Assembly: GCA_964555935.1 (NCBI GenBank)
Contig: CAZKUN010000244.1
Span: 1-13,432 of the forward strand
From: CAZKUN01 sp964555935
GTDB taxonomy: Bacteria; Armatimonadota; Zipacnadia; Zipacnadales; VGFC01
Reading direction: 5' to 3'
DNA: 13,432 nt
Shown here: piece after piece, positions 7,007 through 13,432 of the stretch
How positions within the stretch are numbered: the first letter of the stretch is position 1
How the letters are laid out: each line of letters opens with the position of its first letter
Position numbers and translations under genes: made by a program
The notes under the pieces: generated by a model
Told to the model about the DNA's origin: nothing
The model's database searches: none
The model's input: only the letters and a program-made list of their open reading frames with translations

Positions 7007-9328
7007 CTACCTTGGCGACCAGAACATCACCGGAGCGGTGATCCCTCCGGTGCCGATCTCATCCACGCGGTCGTTAGTGATCTTCACGGCGATGGTGTTG
7101 GCCTCGCCGCATCGCGCGGCGTTGGTGGCGTCGAACTCAAACGGCAGGAATGCTCCGGCCGCGCCCGGCAAGGCATCCCTGGGCTCAGCGCTCGTGCCCA
7201 GCAACGTCCCGTTGAGCCAGACCTTCGCTGTCTCATCCACACCCCCAAACCACAGGTACACCGTTCGCCCGTCGAAACGCTCCGGCAACGTGACCTGCGC
7301 GCGATACCAGGCCGTCCCCTTGTAGTAGTGCAGGCCCTGATCGCTCCAGCTCGCCGTCTTCGTCCGCATCATCTGCCAGCCGCCGCCGATGGGGCCATCG
7401 CGGTGCCAGCCGGCCGATTCACCCACGTTCGTCGGGTCGACCAGGAAGTCCCATGCGTCCGGCAGCCCCGCCACGAGTTCGCCGGTGACGCAGGTCCGCT
7501 CGTGCCCGGATTCGGTGCACGGGGACCAGAACCGCGTGACGAACGACCTCGCCGCGCGCCACCAGAGCAACCGCGCTTCGCGATCGTTGGTGCTGTTGAA
7601 TGGGGTCTCAACCTCGTCTTCCGTCGGCTCACTCGGATACAAGCGGATGTCAACCATCGTCTGAGTGATCTCCCGGAGTTCGCCCAGGGCCTCCTGCGCC
7701 CGCGCGAAGTCGAATCTGTTGCGCGCGTCGAGCATGTCTCGGAATGCGTCGAGGTGCTCGTAGCTCAGGCGGAACATCCGCACGCGTTGAGCGAAGATGT
7801 CGTCACCCGCGGCCCTTGCCTCAGCCTTCCTCAGCAGAGAGTGCCCGCGCCTCATGCGCTCATCCGTGAAGACCTTAGGCATGGGATAGCTGGCGCCGGT
7901 GTGACAGTCCGTGTCGCGGTATGCGTTGTCGATCATCGTGAGATACTCGCCCATAGGCCCTGCGGCGGGTCCGAAGAATCTCGCGGCGAAGTCATCCAGG
8001 ACCGCGTCGACGTCCGTGTCGACATCCCACATGAGCCGGGCCGCGATGTAGAGCGTGGGCCCGTGGGACGCCCATGACGGGGCGCACTCCACCCGCCAGC
8101 CCGTGATCCCCGCCTCGTGCGCGACGCGTGTCTCGTCTCGCACGGCGTGGATCTTGCTGAACGGGAAGCCTGGACAGGCGAGGTTGTAGTAGTATCCGCG
8201 CTCGAAGACCTCGGGGACAAGCTCGCCCCAATCCGCCATCAGCGACCGATAGAAGGACCGGTCCGGGCAGATGGGATTTGACATGCCGTGGATACGGCAG
8301 AGCGTTATCGGCGCCAGAGCCGGCACGATGTGAGGGCTCGGCTTGTGCTTGCGGGGGGGCAGCTTGTAGGTGTGGTAGGCATAGAAGCCGATTCTCTTGT
8401 CGGGGTACACCTCATGCACTCCGCTCAGGATCTGGTTGAAGAGCCAGATGTAGCGGTCAGTGACCGAGGGCTCCGCCGCATAGGCGTCCCACTCTCCTGA
8501 GTCCAGCGCCTTGCAGGTATCGCACTCGCAGAATCCTCCCCCGTCGTTTGGGCCCATGCCGACCCATGGCGCGTCCGGGTTCCGCTCGAAGTAGTCCAGC
8601 GCCCACGCCGTGGCCCGTCTGACCACCTCGGGATTGCTTACGCAGAGCTGTCGCGGCGATCTCTCGCCATCGAGCCACGCGAACAACTCCGGCTCGTCGT
8701 CGAAGGTCGCCTTGGGGAGCAAACCGACGCCGTGCGCGCCCGGGAAGTACATCCCGCCCAACCGCTGTCGCCGATACCACGGTAGGTCTCGAGACACGGT
8801 CTGCAGGTGGCGGTGCGGGAATGATGGCGCCTGGACCGTCTTCCCCATTTGCGCGGTCACAGTGCGCGCCTTGGGAATGACCGTGCCCAGATCCCCGGGC
8901 ATGTACCACCGGCATCCGAGTTGCTCCAGCAGCTCATACGCGGCGAAGAGCGTCCCCTCGGGTGAGAGCCCAGCCAGCGCGATGCCGCCGGCATCAATCG
9001 ATACCAAGAACGAAGCCGGATCGGCGCTTACCTGTCGGATGTCTGTTTCAGCGGATGGAGTGAGTGACGAGCCGATCCTGATCGCCAGGCGCTCATCGTT
9101 GGGGTCCGCGTGCCGGATTTCCAGCCTCGCGCCAGACATCGCGTGGATGTGATCGCGTAGTTCTCTGGCAGCCAGTTCCTCATCGGGTGCGGGGTCCGAG
9201 GGGAGGATGAGCGCCGAAGCCGGGCGACCGTCGTCCACCAAGACGATGTGTTCCTGCCCCGTGGCGAACCGGTGGCTCGTGAGCGCCAGCAGAACGGCAG
9301 TCGCGCCAATCATCCGCGTCCGATTCAC
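7007..9328 (-). CDS. Secreted DUF4838 protein with GH67-N-like and GH2-type sugar-binding domains
   Basis: This 773-residue protein starts at GTG 9328, chosen for the GGAGG five bases upstream and because it gives a signal peptide: NRTR, then a hydrophobic stretch MIGATAVLLAL, then a likely cut near residues 22-25. Residues about 28-150 resemble the N-terminal domain of alpha-glucuronidases (ILPSDPAPDEELAARELRDH, GTLFAAYELLEQLGCRWYMP). Residues about 190-460 match DUF4838 (GMGPNDGG, then FCECDTC with Cys267, 269 and 272; FPFSKIHAVRDE; LYIAARLMWD). Residues about 625-773 form a jelly roll like the GH2 sugar-binding domain (GTAWYRAQV, WFGGVDETAKVWLNG), echoing the N-terminus of the GH2 protein at 753-3503. 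DUF4838 proteins are generally considered glycosidase-like, but I know of no firm activity. It probably acts outside the cytoplasm on a polysaccharide. It is 237 nt downstream of the dehydrogenase gene and converges on the URO-D gene with a 15-nt gap. Confidence 0.87.
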   Translation of the reverse strand: MNRTRMIGATAVLLALTSHRFATGQEHIVLVDDGRPASALILPSDPAPDEELAARELRDHIHAMSGARLEIRHADPNDERLAIRIGSSLTPSAETDIRQVSADPASFLVSIDAGGIALAGLSPEGTLFAAYELLEQLGCRWYMPGDLGTVIPKARTVTAQMGKTVQAPSFPHRHLQTVSRDLPWYRRQRLGGMYFPGAHGVGLLPKATFDDEPELFAWLDGERSPRQLCVSNPEVVRRATAWALDYFERNPDAPWVGMGPNDGGGFCECDTCKALDSGEWDAYAAEPSVTDRYIWLFNQILSGVHEVYPDKRIGFYAYHTYKLPPRKHKPSPHIVPALAPITLCRIHGMSNPICPDRSFYRSLMADWGELVPEVFERGYYYNLACPGFPFSKIHAVRDETRVAHEAGITGWRVECAPSWASHGPTLYIAARLMWDVDTDVDAVLDDFAARFFGPAAGPMGEYLTMIDNAYRDTDCHTGASYPMPKVFTDERMRRGHSLLRKAEARAAGDDIFAQRVRMFRLSYEHLDAFRDMLDARNRFDFARAQEALGELREITQTMVDIRLYPSEPTEDEVETPFNSTNDREARLLWWRAARSFVTRFWSPCTESGHERTCVTGELVAGLPDAWDFLVDPTNVGESAGWHRDGPIGGGWQMMRTKTASWSDQGLHYYKGTAWYRAQVTLPERFDGRTVYLWFGGVDETAKVWLNGTLLGTSAEPRDALPGAAGAFLPFEFDATNAARCGEANTIAVKITNDRVDEIGTGGITAPVMFWSPR

Positions 9329-9565
9329 GTGGTCCTCCCGCGAGGCGCGAGATATCAGCCTCGCCGCGACCTTCGCCCAGGCTCATTCGGTGCCCTTCCG
9401 GCCTCGGGCGGGGTGGCCGACGTCAACGGACAGCGCGTCCGGGCACGCAGGCGGTCGCTCTATGAGGTGCGGATGCCTGGGGACCACTTCGCCATACTCG
9501 TCCGACGGTGAAGCGCCCCGCAACGCACCCAGGTCACGCTTCCCCCTGGCTCGCCTGGCTACCGG
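9329..9565. other. Non-coding spacer between the hydroxyacid dehydrogenase and DUF4838 genes
   Basis: This 237-nt stretch is the only sizeable gap in the window. On the minus strand it should hold any separate promoter or leader for the DUF4838 gene. I see no convincing sigma-70 box pair; a TTGACG is present but without a partner at the right distance. I see no hairpin followed by T-residues that would end the upstream operon. A plus-strand open frame ending at 9511 (tail MPGDHFAILVRR) crosses it but has no clear start or ribosome site. Confidence 0.5.
9334..9338 (-). promoter_or_regulatory. Ribosome binding site deciding the GTG start of the DUF4838 gene
   Basis: Read on the minus strand, GGAGG lies five bases before GTG 9328. 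It favours this start over the in-frame ATG five codons further in (Met6), which would shorten the positively charged n-region of the signal peptide. Confidence 0.7.
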
Positions 9566-10576
9566 TCAGTCGCCCGCTAGTTGCGCGGGCGTGAGTTCGT
9601 TCAGTAGCGGCTGGCCCGAGACATAGCGCTCGACATTCTGCACGAACAGGTCCCAGATGCGGTCGAGGAAGTAGGGCGATGCGCTTGAGCCCGAGACGTG
9701 GGGCGTGATGATGACGTTCGGAAATCGCCACAGAGCGTGGTCCGCCGGCATCGGGTAGTAGTAGTGGGTGTCTAGCGCTGCCCCGGCGATCCACCCTTCA
9801 CGCAGAGCCTGAAGCAACGCTTTCTCCTGCACGAGTGGCCCGCGTGCGGGATTGAGCAGGAACGCCGTTGGGCGCATGGCGCGCAACAGGTCGGCTCCGA
9901 TGATGCCCTTCGTCGAGGGAGTCAACGGCATGCTCAGCACCAGGAAATCGAGCCCCGCCAGGAACTCGCTCTCCTCGCCCTGAAGGAAGACGCGGTCGGG
10001 GAGCGTCCCCTCCGGGTCGCCCGTGCCGGGAATGCTATAGGTTTCGCGCCGCGGGCCGACCCCCTGCCGCGACATGACATGTACCGTCATCCCCATTGCG
10101 TTTGCGAGTCGCGCGGTCTCGCGACCGATGCCCCCATAACCCCAGATGCCTACGGTGTGGCCCCGGATCTCGTTCTGGAACCGGGCGGATCGGTCGAAGA
10201 TGCCGCTTTCTTGGTTGCGGATCATCCCGCGCAGGTCGCGAGCCAGGTTCACCATCATCGCGAGATTCCACTCGGCGATAGCGGTGTCGAACACCCCCAG
10301 CGCATTGCAGGCGCGCGCGCCGCGCAGGTGCAGGTCCAGCCCGTAGAGTTGCGAGTACCCCGCCGATGCGATCTGGACCAACTCGAGCGCGTCCATGGCC
10401 TCGACGTTGGCGGGCGGCATCGTGCAGAAGATGATGTGTCTGTGGCGGAGGGCGTCGACCGGAAGCGGGCGCGCCTCCTCGCTGGGCTCGACGCGCTGGA
10501 CTGTCACGTCCGGCAACATCTCGATGCGGGCACGGCCGGCTGGGTTGTCCGGCATGTCCACCAGGATGTGCTTCAC
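9566..10576 (-). CDS. D-2-hydroxyacid dehydrogenase (NAD-dependent) family protein
   Basis: This 336-residue protein has the length and fold markers of the D-2-hydroxyacid dehydrogenase family, whose members reduce 2-oxoacids to D-2-hydroxyacids with NAD(P)H in the cytoplasm. Visible marks are the Rossmann motif GIWGYGGIGRETARLA (GxGxxG at 146-151), the catalytic Arg245 in NPARGPLV, and the catalytic His293 in ITPHVSG. The third catalytic residue, the Glu of the usual DVFxxEP motif, is missing: the stretch reads DTHYYYP, placing Tyr274 at that position. The start is GTG 10576, because a good GAGGT site lies seven bases upstream; an in-frame ATG at 10666 would overlap the dehydratase gene by 80 nt and add a non-family N-terminus. 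It follows the sugar-acid dehydratase by 10 nt, so a linked pathway is likely. Whether it is active as a classical dehydrogenase is uncertain because of the substitution. Confidence 0.88.
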   Translation of the reverse strand: MKHILVDMPDNPAGRARIEMLPDVTVQRVEPSEEARPLPVDALRHRHIIFCTMPPANVEAMDALELVQIASAGYSQLYGLDLHLRGARACNALGVFDTAIAEWNLAMMVNLARDLRGMIRNQESGIFDRSARFQNEIRGHTVGIWGYGGIGRETARLANAMGMTVHVMSRQGVGPRRETYSIPGTGDPEGTLPDRVFLQGEESEFLAGLDFLVLSMPLTPSTKGIIGADLLRAMRPTAFLLNPARGPLVQEKALLQALREGWIAGAALDTHYYYPMPADHALWRFPNVIITPHVSGSSASPYFLDRIWDLFVQNVERYVSGQPLLNELTPAQLAGD

Positions 10577-10583
10577 AGGCAGT

Positions 10584-10588
10584 ACCTC
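10584..10588 (-). promoter_or_regulatory. Ribosome binding site of the dehydrogenase, overlapping the dehydratase stop
   Basis: On the minus strand GAGGT overlaps the TGA (10589-10587) that ends the dehydratase gene and lies seven bases before GTG 10576. This sets the dehydrogenase start and suggests translational coupling. Confidence 0.65.
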
Positions 10589-11798
10589 ACGTCGTGAGGA
10601 TCTTCCCCGGAACGCTGTTGAACTCGCCGCTGCCGGGGATGAACGGGTAACGGCTCGCGATCTCATCGGTCAGCGTGATCCCCAGGCCGGGATCGCGCGG
10701 CGGCAGCACCATGCCGTCCTGCATGGCGAAGCCATCGCCGATGATATCCGCGTGAAGACCAGCGTAGGCCGGTGGAATCTCCAGGATGACCGTATTGGAG
10801 CAGGCGAATCCGCAGTGCAGGTTCTGCATGAGCGCCCCGCCGGCGCCCCACGCGTGCGTGGCAACCTTGCGCCCGCGCTTGTCCAGCATTTCCGCTACCT
10901 TGACGAACTCCATCAGGCCTCCCGTGAAGGCGGCGTCGGGCTGGCCGATGTCAAAGGCGTCCTGTTCGGCGAACACGCGCCACTCGCAAGTGGCGGTCAG
11001 GCACTCGCCGCCGGCAATGGGCACCGGTGTGCTTCGACAGAGCTCGGCGTAACCCCACGGGTCCGTGTAGTGCAGCGGCTCCTCGAAGAAGAAGAGATCG
11101 AAGGGCTTGACGGCTTCCATGACAGCCTTTGCCGTCACCAGATCCCAAGTGGTGTCTGGGTGGTTCCCCATGTGCCCATCCAGCATGACCTCAACCTCGC
11201 CACCGACCTCCGCGCGCACGATGGCCAGCTTGCTCGCCTCCAGGTCCGCTGCCTCGGAGGGGGAGTTGGGCGTGTGAGACACGCCGTCCGCATAGGAGCC
11301 AACGCCCAGCTTGACGGCTTGGAAGCCCAGGTCGAGATAGAAGTCGATCTTCGCGAGCAGCTTGTCCGGCGGGTAATTGCTGGGGCCGCCGGTGGCGTAA
11401 CCCAACAGCCTCTCGTGCCTGCAGCCCCCGAGCAACTCATGGACCGGCACACCCTCGGCCTTGCCTCGCAAGTCCCATAGAGCCGCTTCGATCCCGCTCA
11501 AAACGGCGGCGCCCAGGCCCGTGCGGCACCAGTAGTTCCCGCAGTGGTACATCCGCGCCCACAGCCGTGGGATGTCGTCGACTGTCTGCCCAATCAGGAT
11601 CGGGGCGAAAAACTCCACGATGCCCGGCACGACCTCGGGGCAGAAATAACCGGCGTAGGTCTCGCCGAGGCCCGTTGGGGCAGAGTCGGTGTGGATCCGG
11701 ATGAACGCCGCGCTGCGCAGCCCCCGACATTCCGAGAGGAAGGGGTCGTTCGTGCATGGCCCCGTGAGCAGAATGGTCGTCACATCGGTGATCTTCAC
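10587..11798 (-). CDS. Mandelate racemase/muconate lactonizing enzyme family, probable acid-sugar dehydratase
   Basis: This 403-residue protein is an enolase-superfamily enzyme. The N-terminal capping domain begins VKITDVTTILL, and the barrel carries the metal ligands Asp207 (MLDGH), Glu239/240 (FFEEPL) and Glu265 (AGGEC). His209, two residues after the first ligand, and His315 (ATHAWG) form the D-x-H plus His base pair seen in D-galactonate and D-mannonate dehydratases. The KxK base motif of mandelate racemase is not present; the strand reads VKLGVG. The expected reaction is Mg2+-dependent dehydration of an aldonic or uronic-derived acid to a 2-keto-3-deoxy acid in the cytoplasm. GTG 11798 is chosen because family members begin at this point, although the ribosome site is weak (AGGCA-like); an in-frame ATG at 11888 would overlap the upstream gene by 52 nt. 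It lies 38 nt after the propeller/esterase gene and 10 nt before the dehydrogenase. Confidence 0.88.
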   Translation of the reverse strand: MKITDVTTILLTGPCTNDPFLSECRGLRSAAFIRIHTDSAPTGLGETYAGYFCPEVVPGIVEFFAPILIGQTVDDIPRLWARMYHCGNYWCRTGLGAAVLSGIEAALWDLRGKAEGVPVHELLGGCRHERLLGYATGGPSNYPPDKLLAKIDFYLDLGFQAVKLGVGSYADGVSHTPNSPSEAADLEASKLAIVRAEVGGEVEVMLDGHMGNHPDTTWDLVTAKAVMEAVKPFDLFFFEEPLHYTDPWGYAELCRSTPVPIAGGECLTATCEWRVFAEQDAFDIGQPDAAFTGGLMEFVKVAEMLDKRGRKVATHAWGAGGALMQNLHCGFACSNTVILEIPPAYAGLHADIIGDGFAMQDGMVLPPRDPGLGITLTDEIASRYPFIPGSGEFNSVPGKILTT

Positions 11799-11836
11799 TG
11801 TGGGTGCCTGGTCCGTCGGTCCGCTATGAGGGCGCG

Positions 11837-13432
11837 CTACTCGCTCGTCGCGGCCCGCAAGAGAAGCTCCTCGCCGATCTCGTACCACTGGTCGGCGAGC
11901 GAATGCCCAACGTCATCGGTTTCCGTATACCAGAGCCGACTCGATTCAGTGCCCGCTCGTCTCTCGGCCCGGCGGAAACTCTCCGCGAAGTCGCGGCAAC
12001 TGCCGGTGTCGGCGCGCTCGTCGTTTCCGCCGATGGCGACGAACACGTCCCTGCCGACCATGCCATCGACGAGCCGCGCGAGCCGTAGGTCGGCCACGTC
12101 GTCGCGCTCTCGGGCGGCCTCGAACTCCTTCAGTTGTCGCCAGTCCGTAACCGGCGCAAAGCCCGCGCCGGCCGCGATTCGCTCATCGGCGGCGAGAAGT
12201 CGCAGCGCCATGTAGCCACCTCGCGACGTTCCACAGACGGCAATGCGACCCGGCCGCGCCCAGCCACGCCGGATGCACTCGTCGATGAGAGCCTTCGCGT
12301 CATCGACGAACGCCCCGAAGGGATCCTCGCCCGCGGCAAAGGCGTTGCGCCAGCCTGTGATGCCATCACCGAAGTCATCGACACGTTCGCCGTGCGACGG
12401 GAGCGTGAAGCTCGCCGCCCGATGACCGTTGGCCAGGAAGTGCTGAGCGGGCTGTCCGTAGGGCGCCCCGAACAGGGACGTGTTGCGATCGCCGGCGAAG
12501 GTCAGCAGGAGGGCCGGGTCCTCGGCCAGCCGGTCCTTGGGCGGCGAGAGGACCTTGGCGGCGAAGGCACGCTTTCCAGCTCGTACGGGGAACCCCTTGA
12601 CCTTGTAGTCGGCCGTCTTCAGGGCCGGCGCGTTGGCGGGAGCCTGCAGGTAGACGCAATAGAGCCGCGGCGGCTCGTCGCCCGTCTCACTCAGTCGGAT
12701 CCGGAAGCGGACCGTGCGCCCTTCGAGGTCGCTGATCTCGCCCTCGGGCCAAGTCACGGGAATGTCCAGGCCGCTTGCGTCGGACGTGGCGGCGGCATTG
12801 TCGCCCGAGAACTCGGGCAGCAGGCCGAAGCGCTCATCGGCGATCTCAACGCTCATGCCGTCCGCGCCTTCGGCGTTCAGCAGTATCTGGCATCCGCCCT
12901 CGGGCAGCGTGATCGGGCATGACCATACGGAGCCCGTCGCTGAGTTGGGCACCAGCCCGAGCGCCCCCCACCGGTCGCGGGGAAGCGTGGCCAGCGCCAC
13001 CTCGGCGTAGTAGTGCTCGAGATGCGATCCGTCGCTGTAAGGGGCGTTGCGCCAGCGACCGTGATAGATGCGCGTCTCGTCGCCCACGTTCAGGATCCCG
13101 TTGGCCTGGCACAGCACCGTCGGGTGTTGCTCGCCCTGGGCCGGAGTCACCGGGGAATCTTCCGCGGCCAGCCAGACGTGGCCTTTGACCGGCTCGCGGA
13201 AGGCCATCCCATCGTTGCTGACCACCAACCCCAGGTCACCTGAGATCTTCCCGAAGTCCGCGTCGTTGTGCCAGATGCAGTACAGCCCGACGAGCACGTT
13301 TCCGAGACTGGTTGCCCCGACCCCCAGGTGCACCTCGTCGCGCTTTGGACCGGGGGCGTATGGAAGGGCGAATGACTCTCCGCACTCCTGCAGCCAGTGG
13401 TCGAAGTCCGGCGAGACCCAGGCATAACCCCG
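11837..13432 (-). CDS. Beta-propeller glycosidase-like domain fused to alpha/beta-hydrolase (esterase), 5'-truncated
   Basis: The frame is open to the right edge, so the N-terminus is missing; 531 residues are visible. The first ~110 resemble the five-bladed propellers of GH32/GH43/GH130-like proteins (DEVHLGVGATSLGNVLVGLY, LGLVVSNDGMAFREP, ANGILNVGDETRIYHGRWR). A beta sandwich follows (VWSCPITLPEGGCQILLNAEG, then LEGRTVRFRIRL) to about residue 265. The rest is an alpha/beta hydrolase of the prolyl-oligopeptidase/acetyl-xylan-esterase type. Its nucleophile elbow is CGTSRGGYMA (Ser403 of the visible part, codon 12224-12226), the acid is Asp471 in GGNDER (12020-12022), and the His is His510 in DVGHSL (11903-11905), in the right order for a triad. 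The likely role is carbohydrate deacylation coupled to glycoside recognition or cleavage. Propeller catalytic acids cannot be judged because blade one is outside the window. Localisation is unknown for the same reason. It appears to lead the minus-strand cluster. Confidence 0.8.
   Translation of the reverse strand, partial: RGYAWVSPDFDHWLQECGESFALPYAPGPKRDEVHLGVGATSLGNVLVGLYCIWHNDADFGKISGDLGLVVSNDGMAFREPVKGHVWLAAEDSPVTPAQGEQHPTVLCQANGILNVGDETRIYHGRWRNAPYSDGSHLEHYYAEVALATLPRDRWGALGLVPNSATGSVWSCPITLPEGGCQILLNAEGADGMSVEIADERFGLLPEFSGDNAAATSDASGLDIPVTWPEGEISDLEGRTVRFRIRLSETGDEPPRLYCVYLQAPANAPALKTADYKVKGFPVRAGKRAFAAKVLSPPKDRLAEDPALLLTFAGDRNTSLFGAPYGQPAQHFLANGHRAASFTLPSHGERVDDFGDGITGWRNAFAAGEDPFGAFVDDAKALIDECIRRGWARPGRIAVCGTSRGGYMALRLLAADERIAAGAGFAPVTDWRQLKEFEAARERDDVADLRLARLVDGMVGRDVFVAIGGNDERADTGSCRDFAESFRRAERRAGTESSRLWYTETDDVGHSLADQWYEIGEELLLRAATSE

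Noticed and set aside
7328..8077. Plus-strand open frame of 249 codons inside the DUF4838 gene
   Set aside because: It is a shadow of the minus-strand gene, without a ribosome site or family signature.
9755..9766. GTAGTAGTAGTG triplet run as a microsatellite
   Set aside because: It has only three full units and lies in frame within the dehydrogenase gene, coding HYYY.
10577..10666. N-terminal extension of the dehydrogenase to ATG 10666
   Set aside because: The added 30 residues are Ser/Arg-rich, overlap the dehydratase by 80 nt, and the good ribosome site serves GTG 10576.
10395..11480. Plus-strand open frame of 361 codons over the dehydratase and dehydrogenase
   Set aside because: It crosses a boundary between two well-supported minus-strand genes and shows no protein motif.
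11799..11888. N-terminal extension of the dehydratase to ATG 11888
   Set aside because: It would overlap the upstream gene by 52 nt and the added residues do not resemble the family, which begins at VKITDV.

Overview
The window is visibly GC-rich, densely coded bacterial DNA with no RNA genes, mobile elements or CRISPR arrays that I can see. It holds eight protein genes, six complete and two cut by the window edges. The mix is a GH2 glycosidase, a DUF6259-like TIM-barrel protein, a URO-D-family methyltransferase-like protein, a DUF4838 protein, a beta-propeller/esterase fusion and sugar-acid enzymes. In my recollection this combination is typical of glycan-degrading members of Armatimonadota, Planctomycetota, Lentisphaerota, Hydrogenedentota or Poribacteria. 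It does not look like Bacteroidota, since no SusC/SusD pair is visible. The phylum assignment is an inference with low certainty.

Layout: the left half (3-6991) is a plus-strand cluster of four closely spaced genes: an amidohydrolase-2 fragment, a GH2 glycosidase, a DUF6259-like putative glycosidase and a URO-D-like protein. Gaps are 27, 37 and 10 nt. The right half (7007-13432) runs on the minus strand. In transcription order it is a beta-propeller/alpha-beta-hydrolase fusion (cut at its N-terminus), an enolase-superfamily sugar-acid dehydratase (38 nt gap), a D-2-hydroxyacid dehydrogenase (10 nt gap) and, after a 237-nt spacer, a secreted DUF4838 protein. The two clusters converge at 6992-7006 with only 15 nt between their stop codons.

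How the genes may work together (inference): the locus looks like a small glycan or glycoside utilisation island. The DUF4838 protein carries a signal peptide and could act outside the cytoplasm. The GH2 and DUF6259-like proteins lack signal peptides and probably act on imported oligosaccharides. The propeller/esterase fusion could remove an acyl group and act on a glycoside. The amidohydrolase (possible lactonase), the D-x-H dehydratase and the hydroxyacid dehydrogenase fit oxidative, non-phosphorylated breakdown of a sugar acid. The URO-D-like protein has no assigned role in such a pathway. No transporter, regulator, kinase or aldolase lies in the window, so the substrate cannot be named.

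The most unusual points are a probable uncharacterised glycosidase family (3541-5862), a glycosidase-like propeller fused to an esterase (11837-13432), a URO-D protein whose usual zinc motif reads D-x-D (5873-6991), and a hydroxyacid dehydrogenase with Tyr where the catalytic Glu is expected (9566-10576).
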